A stretch of 64,000 nt of DNA, from the NCBI GenBank assembly GCA_028724585.1, contig JAQYCQ010000019.1, positions 1 through 64,000 on the forward strand. The letters run 5' to 3'. Below are positions 36,969-44,846 of this stretch, piece after piece. The notes under the pieces were generated by a model that saw nothing but the letters and a program-made list of their open reading frames with translations, was not told the DNA's origin and did not search any database. Positions within the stretch are counted from its first letter, which is position 1; each line of letters opens with the position of its first letter. The position numbers and the translations under genes are program-made. Origin of the DNA: Bacillota bacterium (GTDB lineage Bacteria; Bacillota; Clostridia; Peptostreptococcales; Anaerovoracaceae).

Positions 36969-37679
36969 TTACAATTCAGAACGCAAAAAACTGTTTTTCC
37001 TGAAATAGTCCCTGACCGATTTGCGGTAAGACCTGCTGATCGGTATTTTTATACCGTTATAAAGAAGTAAGAAACTGCTTTCCATCCCGGATACATGATC
37101 CAGGTTGGCACTGAAACTGTTATGGCAGCGCAGAAAGCGCCCGCCGACATTATCCATGAATTTTTCCATACGATCCCTGTAACGGAATTCTCCGCGGGCT
37201 GTGACCACAGTGAGGCCGTATCTGGCCTTTTTCACATAATATATGTCATCCAGGAAAAGAAACCTTCTCTTTCTTTTGCGGGTGACCTGTATGCGGAGCG
37301 GGATCTTACCCTGGATAGAAGCCGTGATCTGTTCTGCCCTTGCTATCATCTTTGAAAATGTATTCCCATCGGCCGGAGCCTGAAAAGTAAAGAATACCGG
37401 AAGCGAAAAGGCAGACAGAGAAATATATTTTTCTCTGGAGCAGACAGCCAGCAGTATCAGCGGATCTATCTTAAAAATATCCGTCAAAGCCTCCAGTTCA
37501 TCTTCATCATCTGATCCGGATGATCCGCTCCTGACTATGACTATATCGAAACGGCCGAGATAATAACGGACGGCCTTCAGAGCTTCCTCGCAGCTGTCCA
37601 CGTTGAAACAGCTTATTCCGTCAGGAAAAGAAAAAGGCTGAAACATGTCACTGATCCCGCCCACTGCCAAAATATTCAC
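36969..37679 (-). CDS. Orphan LytTR-domain regulator with a degenerate receiver
   Basis: A 236-residue protein. Residues about 130-230 are a LytTR DNA-binding domain (FLDDIYYVKKARYGLTVVTARGEFRYRDRM...FLRCHNSFSANLDHVSGM, then IPISRSYRKSVRDYF). Residues 1-120 have receiver-like alternation (MNILAVGG, FDIVIVRSGSS, PLILLAVCSREKYI), but the phospho-acceptor position reads DIVIVR rather than an aspartate, and the conserved lysine is missing. No histidine kinase lies beside it. It probably acts without phosphorylation. A strong promoter and an inverted repeat lie upstream. Confidence 0.87.
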   Translation of the reverse strand: MNILAVGGISDMFQPFSFPDGISCFNVDSCEEALKAVRYYLGRFDIVIVRSGSSGSDDEDELEALTDIFKIDPLILLAVCSREKYISLSAFSLPVFFTFQAPADGNTFSKMIARAEQITASIQGKIPLRIQVTRKRKRRFLFLDDIYYVKKARYGLTVVTARGEFRYRDRMEKFMDNVGGRFLRCHNSFSANLDHVSGMESSFLLLYNGIKIPISRSYRKSVRDYFRKNSFLRSEL

Positions 37680-37766
37680 GGTAGTACCTCAAAAACTCAT
37701 ATAAATAACGAACGCGTTTAAATTAAAGCGCTGATAATACAAATCAAGAAAAATATACTGAAACAA

Positions 37767-37795
37767 TTATATGTAATTGCAATTTTCTAATCAAT
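37767..37795 (-). promoter_or_regulatory. Promoter of the LytTR regulator gene
   Basis: Minus strand TTGATT (complement 37790-37795), 17-base spacer, TATAAT (complement 37767-37772). An inverted repeat GTACC-C-GCC ... GGCGGTAC lies upstream at about 37824-37857 and might be an operator. Confidence 0.75.
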
Positions 37796-37880
37796 ATTGA
37801 GCGAATCATTACCCTTATGATTTGTACCCGCCACCATATTTACTTGTTGCGGCGGTACCATAAAGCGGGCAGGACAATAA

Positions 37881-37930
37881 AAAAATCCCTTCAGAAGAAA
37901 CAGGCTTAAACCTGTCTCCCTGAAGGGATA
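37881..37930 (-). terminator. queC terminator
   Basis: Minus strand ATCCCTTCAG ... CTGAAGGGAT enclosing an inner ACAGGTTTAAGCCTGT stem, followed by T7. Confidence 0.85.
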
Positions 37931-37965
37931 TGAATCCGAATGTCATTGAAAACCGGAACAGCGCT

Positions 37966-38697
37966 CTATCTCAGCTTCTTCTCCGCCAGCTCCGCGTAAT
38001 AGGTGATCGCCGGATCTGCCGCGCCGTTGAGCTCGAACGCCTTCGCCCTGTCTATACAGGTCGCGCATCTTCCGCACGGTACATCTCCGCCCTCGTAGCA
38101 GCTCCATGTGTATTTATATGGAGCGCCGAGCTCCAGGCCTTTGGCGACGACCTGAGCCTTTGTCATCTCCACGAAAGGAGCTTCCAGACGCAGAGCGTTT
38201 CCGCTTCCGATATATATCGCGTCGTTCATGGCTCTGTTGAATCCGACGCTGCAGTCAGGATAGGCATTGCCGGCCGCGTCGTCAGCGTGGATACCGTAAT
38301 ATATCACGCCGCAGTCCTTAGAAAGCGCTATGCTCGCCGCCGATGAAAGGAAAAGCCCGTTCCTGAAAGGCACATATGTGCTGACCGGACCCCCTCCAGT
38401 CTTCTTCAGCTGCTCGCTGTAGGCTTCCTCCGGGATCTCATTGTCCGAGCCCTTGAGCAGAGAGCTGTCGCTGTACTGGAAGATAGGCGTCAGATCAAGA
38501 GAGATATGCTCGACTCCATAGTGCTCCGCCACTTTGTCGGACGCCTCGACCTCCTTGTCATGCTTCTGCCCGTAATAAACAGAAAGCGCGGTCACCCCTT
38601 CACTTCCGTATTTATCTACCGCCAGCGCCAGACAGGTAGTGCTGTCAAGCCCGCCGCTCAGGAGCACCAGCGCTCTTTCTCCCAATCTCTCTGCCAT
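37966..38697 (-). CDS. queC: 7-cyano-7-deazaguanine synthase
   Basis: A 243-residue ATP-dependent amidating synthase producing preQ0 for queuosine. It has the PP-loop LLSGGLDSTTCLALA (about residues 12-26), the SVYYGQKHDKEV strand and the C-terminal zinc site CYEGGDVPCGRCATC. Other que genes are not in the window. It follows a 75-residue protein gene by 38 bases and shares its promoter. Confidence 0.96.
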   Translation of the reverse strand: MAERLGERALVLLSGGLDSTTCLALAVDKYGSEGVTALSVYYGQKHDKEVEASDKVAEHYGVEHISLDLTPIFQYSDSSLLKGSDNEIPEEAYSEQLKKTGGGPVSTYVPFRNGLFLSSAASIALSKDCGVIYYGIHADDAAGNAYPDCSVGFNRAMNDAIYIGSGNALRLEAPFVEMTKAQVVAKGLELGAPYKYTWSCYEGGDVPCGRCATCIDRAKAFELNGAADPAITYYAELAEKKLR

Positions 38698-38735
38698 TTA
38701 TCTTCCCCTCTTCCTGACTTGTATGAACCTTCGGT

Positions 38736-38963
38736 CTAGTTAGGCGCGTCGCCCTTCTGAGCCTCTTCCTCAGCTCTCAGCTTTTCGGCAGTCTCGATAT
38801 CCAGGTATCCGTCCTTCTCGAGTCCGGCGTAATACGCCTTTTCAGCCGCTTCGTCAGCGAAATCCGGAAGATTGTCGACATACTTGCAGCCGTCTTCCTC
38901 TGTAAGCTCTACATATCTTTTACCAGTATTCGGATCGACCTTAGGCTCGTAGCTTTTAACCAT
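38736..38963 (-). CDS. Small acidic protein of unknown function
   Basis: A 75-residue acidic protein (MVKSYEPKVDPNTGKRYVEL, then helical ADEAAEKAYYAGLEKDGYLDIETAEKLRAEEEAQ) with AAGGAG eight bases before the ATG. There is no signal peptide or known domain. It lies upstream of queC on the same strand behind the promoter at 39020-39049. Codon use matches neighbours, so I take it as real; function unknown. Confidence 0.7.
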   Translation of the reverse strand: MVKSYEPKVDPNTGKRYVELTEEDGCKYVDNLPDFADEAAEKAYYAGLEKDGYLDIETAEKLRAEEEAQKGDAPN

Positions 38964-39019
38964 TTTCTTCTCCTTATATATTCTGTCAATGATAACGGTC
39001 CTTACTTTCTATAGAAATT

Positions 39020-39049
39020 ATTATACCCTTGAATCGCCTTTACAAGCAA
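39020..39049 (-). promoter_or_regulatory. Promoter of the small acidic protein gene and queC
   Basis: Minus strand TTGCTT (complement 39044-39049), 18-base spacer, TATAAT (complement 39020-39025). Confidence 0.5.
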
Positions 39050-39073
39050 TATCCAATCGGATTCCTCATCTCC

Positions 39074-39088
39074 GTCCGCTCCGCGGAC
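39074..39088. repeat. Triloop hairpin GTCCGCTCCGCGGAC
   Basis: Perfect inverted repeat identical to 42352-42366; lies between the tRNA-Arg terminator and the promoter of the small acidic gene. Confidence 0.75.
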
Positions 39089-39146
39089 AAGGCCGCTGCC
39101 AGAAGTCAGCGGCGCCGCGCGGCCCAGAAGCCGCCCTGGCGGCGCT

Positions 39147-39181
39147 AAAAAACCGCTCCCCGCGCAAAGCGGAAAGCGGCT
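39147..39181 (-). terminator. tRNA-Arg terminator
   Basis: Minus strand GCCGCTTTCCGC-TTTGC-GCGGGGAGCGGT followed by T6, just after the tRNA 3' end. Confidence 0.8.
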
Positions 39182-39189
39182 GATAAAAC

Positions 39190-39266
39190 TGGTACGCCCG
39201 GGGCGATTCGAACGCCTGGCCTTCGGAATCGGAATCCGACACTCTATCCAACTGAGCTACGGGCGC
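39190..39266 (-). tRNA. tRNA-Arg (anticodon CCG)
   Basis: 77 bases including an encoded CCA. The acceptor stem GCGCCCG pairs with CGGGCGT (one G-U), followed by the D arm GCTCAGTTGGATAGAGT. The anticodon stem TCGGA/TCCGA closes loop TTCCGAT, giving anticodon CCG (reads CGG). The T-arm loop is TTCGAAT. An intrinsic terminator follows. Confidence 0.96.
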
Positions 39267-39327
39267 ATGATATGAGGATTATAGCAGAACGGAAGCTTTT
39301 TTTCAATTCAACAGTCAAGAGTCTCCC

Positions 39328-39342
39328 GACAGCTCCGCTGAC
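39328..39342. repeat. Imperfect triloop hairpin near tRNA-Arg
   Basis: GACAGC-TCC-GCTGAC, the reverse orientation of the GTCAGCGGAGCTGAC palindrome with one mismatch. Confidence 0.55.
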
Positions 39343-39416
39343 ATACCGCGGCCCGGCCAGCTTCCGGCCGCGGGCGCCCGACGTAATGCCGCCTCCGCTT
39401 TACATAGCTGTCCTGA

Positions 39417-39445
39417 TTGAAAAGCATATGTAAAAATAATATAAT
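39417..39445 (+). promoter_or_regulatory. Promoter of the secreted nuclease gene
   Basis: TTGAAA (39417-39422), 17-base spacer, TATAAT (39440-39445), followed by AGGAGG and the ATG at 39469. Confidence 0.8.
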
Positions 39446-39468
39446 TATTTTCATATAGGAGGAAAACG

Positions 39469-40626
39469 ATGAAAAATACCAGAAAAACAGGCAGCAGCGC
39501 GATCCTTCTCGCCCTGCTGCTCACCGTATGTATGGCCTTTTCCGGCTGCGGCTCCGGCCAGACCGCGTCTGTAGCTGACACCGCGGGCAGCCAGTCATCC
39601 AGCAGCCAGACAGAGCAGGCAGAGACTTCGGCAGAACCGGAAGAGCAGACGGAAAGAAGCGTTCCCGCTCAGGCAGCTTCCGGGAACTCGTCCATCTCTA
39701 TGTCAGATATACCCGCTTACAGCGGAGACCCTTATGTAGCTGTCAACGACAACCAGCCGGATTTCTCGGCTGCTGATCTCACCACGCAGTCCTACGAACA
39801 GTACAGCGACCTGGATTCGCTGGGCAGATGCGGAGTCTGTGTCGCTTCGGTCGGCAAAGACCTCATGCCGGACGATAAACGCGGGAGCATAGGCATGGTA
39901 AAGCCTACCGGATGGCACACCGTCAAGTACGATTCCGTCGACGGCAAATACCTGTATAACAGGTGCCACCTGATCGGCTACCAGCTTACAGCCGAAAACG
40001 CCAACAAAAAGAACCTCATAACCGGAACACGCTATCTCAATATAGAAGGCATGCTCCCGTTCGAAAACTTAGTAGCCGACTACGTAAAAGAAACCGGCAA
40101 CCACGTCCTCTACCGCGTGACACCGGTATTTACCGGTGACAACCTGCTGGCTGACGGAGTACACATGGAAGCCGAATCTGTCGAGGATAAAGGCGCCGGC
40201 GTTCTCTTCAACGTCTTCTGCTACAACGTCCAGCCGGGGATCACTATAGACTATGCCACAGGCGACAGCCACGAGTCAGGAGACAGCTCAGGCGCCGCAA
40301 GTGAACAGACCACCGCTTCCGACACCAAGAGCGCTTCCGCGGATAACGGAAGCGGAGCAGCAGTTTCTTCCTCTTCAGCTGTAGGCGCTGCTTCCGTTGC
40401 GGCAGGCAGCGCGGCGGGCTCCGGCGCCTCTGAAGGCGCCGCCCAGTCGGCGGAGCCGTCGTCACCGGCGGCGGAATATGTTATCAACATTAACACAGGA
40501 AAGTTCCACGCTCCAGGCTGCAGGACGATCAGCTTAATGAATGAAGAAAACAAGAAGGTAGTTACTGAATCGCGCGACGAGCTGATCGCTCAGGGCTACG
40601 ATCCGTGCGGAGTCTGCCATCCTTAA
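39469..40626 (+). CDS. Secreted DNA/RNA non-specific endonuclease lipoprotein
   Basis: A 385-residue lipoprotein (lipobox FSGC, C27) with a Ser/Glu/Gln-rich linker. Residues about 80-260 form an EndA/NucA-type beta-beta-alpha-metal nuclease: the catalytic-type His and following residues lie in YNRCHLIGYQL, and the metal asparagine in ENANKKNLITGTRYLN. A second Ala/Ser-rich linker leads to a C-terminal module (about 340-385) with FHAPGC...GYDPCGVCHP, a Cys/His motif common at the end of Firmicute surface nucleases. Likely role: extracellular DNA degradation for nutrients or competence. Monocistronic with a strong promoter. Confidence 0.9.
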   Translation: MKNTRKTGSSAILLALLLTVCMAFSGCGSGQTASVADTAGSQSSSSQTEQAETSAEPEEQTERSVPAQAASGNSSISMSDIPAYSGDPYVAVNDNQPDFSAADLTTQSYEQYSDLDSLGRCGVCVASVGKDLMPDDKRGSIGMVKPTGWHTVKYDSVDGKYLYNRCHLIGYQLTAENANKKNLITGTRYLNIEGMLPFENLVADYVKETGNHVLYRVTPVFTGDNLLADGVHMEAESVEDKGAGVLFNVFCYNVQPGITIDYATGDSHESGDSSGAASEQTTASDTKSASADNGSGAAVSSSSAVGAASVAAGSAAGSGASEGAAQSAEPSSPAAEYVININTGKFHAPGCRTISLMNEENKKVVTESRDELIAQGYDPCGVCHP

Positions 40627-40722
40627 AAGGCAGCTGGCGGAGCCGCCGGAAGGGGCTTTACAGCATTCGTTCCAGCATTTGTATCATCTATCATCATATT
40701 TATCAAAGAAAGGAAAATTTCT

Positions 40723-40968
40723 ATGAAGTGTCAGAACTGTGGAAGCGGAGATCTCAAGGAGACCAAAGTGAGCATCCCTATCAACACACCGAGAGGACGC
40801 CTGGTCATCGGCGAGGTTCCTGCCGTCAAATGCATGAAGTGCGGCAAGGAATTCATGTCGGTCGTAACGAAGAGCCGCCTTACCGAGATCTTTAAGGAAT
40901 GGGAACAGTCGGGACAGCCGGCGGACCAGATCATCAAGTACTCGCTGCTCAAGAATAAACCGTCATAA
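40723..40968 (+). CDS. YgiT-type zinc finger protein
   Basis: An 81-residue protein with two CxxC pairs (MKCQNCGSG and VKCMKCGKEF), the N-terminal zinc domain of MqsA/YgiT antitoxins, plus a short C-terminal helix (SRLTEIFKEWEQSGQPADQIIKYSLLK). The usual HTH domain is absent and no MqsR-type toxin gene lies beside it, so it is a stand-alone zinc protein. The AAGGAAA site precedes the ATG. It ends shortly before the cobalamin riboswitch promoter. Confidence 0.85.
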   Translation: MKCQNCGSGDLKETKVSIPINTPRGRLVIGEVPAVKCMKCGKEFMSVVTKSRLTEIFKEWEQSGQPADQIIKYSLLKNKPS

Positions 40969-41007
40969 GGGTCTGGGGAACAGGCTCGGGGGAGGGCGTG
41001 CCGCTGA

Positions 41008-41037
41008 TTGACACAGTACATGCTCTCATGAGATAAT
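41008..41037 (+). promoter_or_regulatory. Promoter of the cobalamin-regulated operon
   Basis: TTGACA (41008-41013), 18-base spacer, GATAAT (41032-41037), positioned immediately before the riboswitch. Confidence 0.75.
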
Positions 41038-41045
41038 CATAGTTA

Positions 41046-41222
41046 GTGTCAGGTGCCGGACAGCCCTTTAGGGCCCGGGTCCGGTGAAAAGGGAAACAGG
41101 TGCAAGTCCTGTGCGAACTCGTCACTGTAAGCACGACAGCCGAAGATACAAAGTCACTGGGAGACTGGGAAGACATCGGAGGCGCTCTGATCTGCAAGTC
41201 AGGAGACCTGCCGGACACTGTA
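41046..41222 (+). promoter_or_regulatory. Cobalamin riboswitch
   Basis: The order of conserved elements fits the B12 element: GTGTCAGGTGCCGG (P1/P2 entry), GGTGAAAAGGGAAACAGGTGCAAGTCCTGTGCG (the GGGAA...GGTGCAA-TCCTG-GC core), the B12-box-like GTCACTGGGAGACTGGGAAG region and the closing GTCAGGAGACCTGCC. Boundaries are approximate. Adenosylcobalamin or another corrinoid should switch off transcription of the downstream operon through the hairpin at 41320. Confidence 0.93.
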
Positions 41223-41319
41223 CGGAGACCTCATCAGGGGTCTCAGGCCACGAGTAACTGGCTGTACGCAAATTCTGTTTAGCCGGCTGACGCCGGAAGA
41301 GTTTTTGCGTCCTTTCTCA

Positions 41320-41352
41320 CCCGCTGTGCCTTTACAGCGGGCTTTTGTTTTA
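41320..41352 (+). terminator. Terminator of the cobalamin riboswitch
   Basis: CCCGCTGT-GCCTTT-ACAGCGGG followed by CTTTTGTTTT, ending at the ribosome site (AGGAGG) of the first gene. This is the off-state expression platform. Confidence 0.88.
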
Positions 41353-41364
41353 GGAGGTAAAACC

Positions 41365-42330
41365 ATGAAGAAAAAATTATTTGTTCTCGCCCTCGCTTTA
41401 TGCGTAGGCGTAGTTATGCTCACTGGCTGTGGAAGCAGCAGCACAGGCTCGTCATCATCGGCCGCGGGAAGCTCGGTTGAAAAAGCCTCGGCTTCGACAG
41501 CTTCTGACGAGCTCAACAGCTCGACCAAGATCGACAAGGACAAAGAGATACTGGTTGTAAGCTTCGGAACCAGCTACAACGACAGCAGGTCCCAGACCAT
41601 AGGTGCCGTTGAGGAAGCTATAGCCAAGGCTTATCCTGACTATTCGGTCCAGAGGGCCTTCACTTCCCAGATCATCATCGACAAGCTGGCTAAGCGCGAC
41701 GGCCTCAAGATCGACAACGTACAGCAGGCTCTCGACAGAGCGGTAGAGGCAGGAGTCAAGACTCTGGTGGTCCAGCCTACCCATCTCATGAACGGCCATG
41801 AATACACCGACCTCTCAAACGAGCTCAACAACTACACAGACAAGTTCGAGAACCTGGTCCTCGGCGACCCGCTGCTCACAAGCGACAGCGACTATGAGGG
41901 CGTTGTAAAAGCCATCACAGCTTCTACTAAGGACAAGGACGATGGCCAGACCGCTATCTGCTTCATGGGACACGGAACTGACGCCGAATCCAACGCCGAC
42001 TACACTAAGCTCCAGCAGAAGCTCACTGCTGACGGATTCGAAAACTACTATATCGGAACAGTCGAAGCGACTCCGAGCGTAGACGACCTGATCAGCGCCA
42101 TCGGCCAGAAGGGCACATACAAGAAAGTCGTACTCCAGCCGCTCATGGTAGTAGCAGGAGACCACGCCAACAATGACATGGCAGGCAACGACAAAGATTC
42201 ATGGAAGAGCAAGTTCAAGGATGCCGGCTACGATGTGGAAACTGTCATCCAGGGTCTCGGATCCAACAAGGACATCCAGCAGATCTACATCCAGCACGTC
42301 CAGGCTTCGATCGACAGCCTTAATAAATAA
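41365..42330 (+). CDS. cbiK: Exported sirohydrochlorin cobaltochelatase-like lipoprotein (CbiK family)
   Basis: A 321-residue protein. Residues 1-22 form a lipoprotein signal (LTGC, lipobox Cys22), then a Ser-rich linker, then a CbiK-type chelatase from about residue 60: VVSFGTSYNDSR, VVQPTHLMNGHEY (H140, H145), CFMGHGTDAESN (H203) and QPLMVVAGDHANNDM (H267). The histidines match the metal-insertion site of CbiK/class II chelatases. A lipid-anchored extracytoplasmic form is known from the periplasmic CbiK of Desulfovibrio, which also binds haem. Start chosen at the ATG behind AGGAGG. It is first in the riboswitch operon, so it likely processes or binds a tetrapyrrole or cobalt outside the membrane. 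Confidence 0.92.
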   Translation: MKKKLFVLALALCVGVVMLTGCGSSSTGSSSSAAGSSVEKASASTASDELNSSTKIDKDKEILVVSFGTSYNDSRSQTIGAVEEAIAKAYPDYSVQRAFTSQIIIDKLAKRDGLKIDNVQQALDRAVEAGVKTLVVQPTHLMNGHEYTDLSNELNNYTDKFENLVLGDPLLTSDSDYEGVVKAITASTKDKDDGQTAICFMGHGTDAESNADYTKLQQKLTADGFENYYIGTVEATPSVDDLISAIGQKGTYKKVVLQPLMVVAGDHANNDMAGNDKDSWKSKFKDAGYDVETVIQGLGSNKDIQQIYIQHVQASIDSLNK

Positions 42331-42351
42331 GGCATAAAGACCAGAGCCTCC

Positions 42352-42366
42352 GTCCGCTCCGCGGAC
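42352..42366. repeat. Triloop hairpin after cbiK-like gene
   Basis: Perfect GTCCGC-TCC-GCGGAC, 22 bases after the stop, followed by a longer hairpin GGCGGCAGCC (42369-42378) / GGCTGCCGCC (42390-42399) without a T-run. The pair may trim or protect the message inside the operon. Confidence 0.75.
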
Positions 42367-42429
42367 AGGCGGCAGCCCGGTTCCACTGCGGCTGCCGCCG
42401 GCACGGCACAGCCTTTCTCAGGAGGGATT

Positions 42430-43584
42430 ATGAAAAGAAAGACAAATATCATCATAACAGCGCTTCTCGCGCTCACACTTTTAATGGCGTTCCCCGCGGT
42501 CGGCAGTGCCGTAGAAGTCAAGACAGACGACGGCCAGGTGGCTTCATCATCCGAGATGGCACCCGCTCAGGAGATCGATACTGAGGATCTTACTCCGGTA
42601 TCAGCGGACCAGATAAAAGAGGGCGATTACGACATAACCGTCCAGTCCAGCTCCTCGATGTTCAATATCACAGCATGCAAGCTCCATGTAAAAGACGGTA
42701 AGATGACCGCCGACATGACTCTGGGCGGCACAGGCTATGAAAAGCTCTACATGGGCACGGCAGAGGAGGCCGCAAAGGCTTCTGACTCCGACTTCATAGG
42801 CTATACCGAAGGTTCAGACGGCAAATATACCTATACTGTTCCTGTGGAATCGCTGGACAAGGAAACCGACTGCGCCGCTTTCAGCAAGAAGAGGCAGAAA
42901 TGGTATCCCCGCACGCTGGTATTCCAGGCTTCGTCCCTGCCTGACGGCGCTGTAGACGCCAGCGTTCTCGCCGCGTCAAAGGAAAACGCCGCGGCTTCCG
43001 ACGACAAGTCACAGGACAGCAGCAAGACCGACAAGAAGAAGTACATCGACGAAAAAGACGCCGACAAGTCACAGATCAAGTACGGTTCCACCAAGCTGGG
43101 AGACGGCAAATACACTATCGAAGTAGAACTCAAGGGCGGAAGCGGAAGAGCCTCTGTCAAATCTCCGGCCGAGATGAAGATCTCCAGCGGATTCCCGACT
43201 GCCACGATAGAGTGGAGCAGCCCTAACTACGACTACATGGTCATAGACAATGTCAAATACGAGCCTGTGAACTCGGACGGCAACTCCCAGTTCAAGATCC
43301 CTATCACAAAGTTCGACGGCGGAATGGAGGTCATCGCTGACACTACCGCCATGAGCCAGCCTCACGAAATACAGTACACCCTCAATTTCAAGTCAGACAC
43401 AGCCAAAAGAAAGGGTCTGTCAGTGAAAACGGAGGCCATCATACTCGTACTTCTCGTCGTCGCCGCGATCGGATTCGGATTCCTGAACGGAAGGCGCAGA
43501 CTCCACAAAAAAGAACGCATGGCTGTTCAGGAAGAAGACACACCTAAGAAGAAAGTCTCAAGGAAGAAGAGCAAGCTTCACTGA
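42430..43584 (+). CDS. Membrane-anchored surface protein with two NEAT-like beta domains
   Basis: A 384-residue protein: signal peptide (to about residue 27), domain 1 (about 58-168), a charged linker rich in Asp/Lys, domain 2 (about 212-325), one C-terminal membrane segment (about 334-354) and a basic cytoplasmic tail. Both domains show the same pattern (DYDITVQSSSSMFNI...CKLHVKDGKMTADMTLGGTGYEKLYMG; then YDYMVIDNVKYEPVN, EIQYTLNF) that resembles NEAT haem/tetrapyrrole-binding domains of Gram-positive uptake systems. This assignment is by eye and moderate. It lies between the exported chelatase and the binding protein; its stop overlaps the next start (TGATG). It could hand ligand to the lipoprotein downstream. 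Confidence 0.75.
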   Translation: MKRKTNIIITALLALTLLMAFPAVGSAVEVKTDDGQVASSSEMAPAQEIDTEDLTPVSADQIKEGDYDITVQSSSSMFNITACKLHVKDGKMTADMTLGGTGYEKLYMGTAEEAAKASDSDFIGYTEGSDGKYTYTVPVESLDKETDCAAFSKKRQKWYPRTLVFQASSLPDGAVDASVLAASKENAAASDDKSQDSSKTDKKKYIDEKDADKSQIKYGSTKLGDGKYTIEVELKGGSGRASVKSPAEMKISSGFPTATIEWSSPNYDYMVIDNVKYEPVNSDGNSQFKIPITKFDGGMEVIADTTAMSQPHEIQYTLNFKSDTAKRKGLSVKTEAIILVLLVVAAIGFGFLNGRRRLHKKERMAVQEEDTPKKKVSRKKSKLH

Positions 43585-44828
43585 TGAAAAAAAGAAAAAA
43601 TAAAGCACTGTATCCGCTGACCGCGCTGATCCTCGTAATGGCTATGGTCCTCAGCGCCTGCGGCTCAGCGGCCGGCGCCGGCTCCGCCGGCAGTACGCCT
43701 GCGGCGGAAAACGCCAGCACTCAGACCCGCGCCGAACAGACAAAAACAGACGGCAGCCTGTCAACTGACAAAAAGATCAGCTCCGCGCTCTCATTCCAGA
43801 GCGAAGACAAGCTTGACTACGCCAAACACTTCAGTATCTACAGGTATGAGAACGGCTATACCCTCATAAACATCACGGACGGCTCAAGATATCTTGTCGT
43901 CCCTGAGGGAGCCTCAGAGCCGCCTGACCTGGACAAGGACATAGTCCCTCTGCATCAGCCGGCCGAGCACACCTACCTTGCGGCCTCAGCCGTTATGGAC
44001 ATGTTCGTCAAGATGAACGCTGTGGATTCCATAGATTTCAGCGGAGAATCAGAGGATAAATGGTATATCCCCGAAGCGGCTGCCGCCATGAAGGCTGGAA
44101 AGCTGAAATACGCCGGCAAATATAATATCCCGGACTACGAACAGCTCCTGGACGGCCAGTGCAGCCTGGCTATAGAGAGCACCATGATCCTTCACTCTCC
44201 TGACGTGCGTGAAAAGCTCATGGAAACAGGCATACCGGTTCTTGTAGACCATTCCAGCTACGAATCCAGCCCTCTGGGCCGCACAGAATGGATAAAGGTC
44301 TACGGAGTCATAACAGGTCACGAAAAGGAAGCGGAGAAAGCTTACCAAAGCCAGAAAAAACAGTTCGAATCCTCTGTTTCCAAAAGCTCAGGAAAAGACG
44401 GCCCTACTGTCGCGTATTTCTCTATAAATTCCAACGGCGCTGCCAGCGTCAGGAAGACAAGCGACTACGTTCCGGCCATGATAAGCTTCGCCGGCGGCAG
44501 ATACCTGCCTGACGACCTTACAGACGGCAAGCTCACTTCTACGACGACCATGCAGATGGAGGAATTCTACAAGCGCGCCCATAAAGCCGATATTCTCATC
44601 TACAACAGCGCTATAGAAGGACAGATATCGTCGATAGACGATCTGTTGAAGAAAGCGCCGTCACTAAAGAATTTCAAGGCCGTTAAGGAAGGAAACGTCT
44701 GGTGTACGTCGCGCGACATGTACCAGTCATCCATGGAAGCCGGGACCATAACCTCCGATTTCCACAGCATCATAACTGACCAGAAGGTATCGGATAAAAA
44801 GCTCACATACTTTAAGAGATTGAAATAA
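43584..44828 (+). CDS. ABC transporter substrate-binding lipoprotein (iron/corrinoid class)
   Basis: A 414-residue lipoprotein (lipobox LSAC, C26) followed by an Ala/Gly/Ser/Thr linker and a TroA/FhuD-like binding fold: RYENGYTLINITDGSRYLVVP, then VPLHQPAEHTYLAASAVMDMFVKMNAVDSID, and a C-terminal lobe with VPAMISFAGGRYLP. It is translationally coupled to the NEAT-like gene and followed by FecCD-type permease and ATPase genes. Ligand could be haem, a corrinoid, a cobalt complex or a siderophore; riboswitch control favours the corrinoid/cobalt reading. Confidence 0.92.
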   Translation: MKKRKNKALYPLTALILVMAMVLSACGSAAGAGSAGSTPAAENASTQTRAEQTKTDGSLSTDKKISSALSFQSEDKLDYAKHFSIYRYENGYTLINITDGSRYLVVPEGASEPPDLDKDIVPLHQPAEHTYLAASAVMDMFVKMNAVDSIDFSGESEDKWYIPEAAAAMKAGKLKYAGKYNIPDYEQLLDGQCSLAIESTMILHSPDVREKLMETGIPVLVDHSSYESSPLGRTEWIKVYGVITGHEKEAEKAYQSQKKQFESSVSKSSGKDGPTVAYFSINSNGAASVRKTSDYVPAMISFAGGRYLPDDLTDGKLTSTTTMQMEEFYKRAHKADILIYNSAIEGQISSIDDLLKKAPSLKNFKAVKEGNVWCTSRDMYQSSMEAGTITSDFHSIITDQKVSDKKLTYFKRLK

Positions 44829-44846
44829 CAACGCGGAGGCGGAAAT

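Noticed and set aside
37824..37870. T-box-like GGTACCGC segment
   Set aside because: It lacks the rest of a T-box, lies upstream of the LytTR promoter and is better read as an inverted repeat.
39074..39342. Integration site (att) at tRNA-Arg
   Set aside because: No integrase or duplicated tRNA end is present; the flanking palindromes belong to the dispersed triloop family.
40723..40968. MqsRA-type toxin-antitoxin system
   Set aside because: Only the zinc half of a YgiT-like protein is present; no toxin gene lies on either side and the HTH domain is missing.
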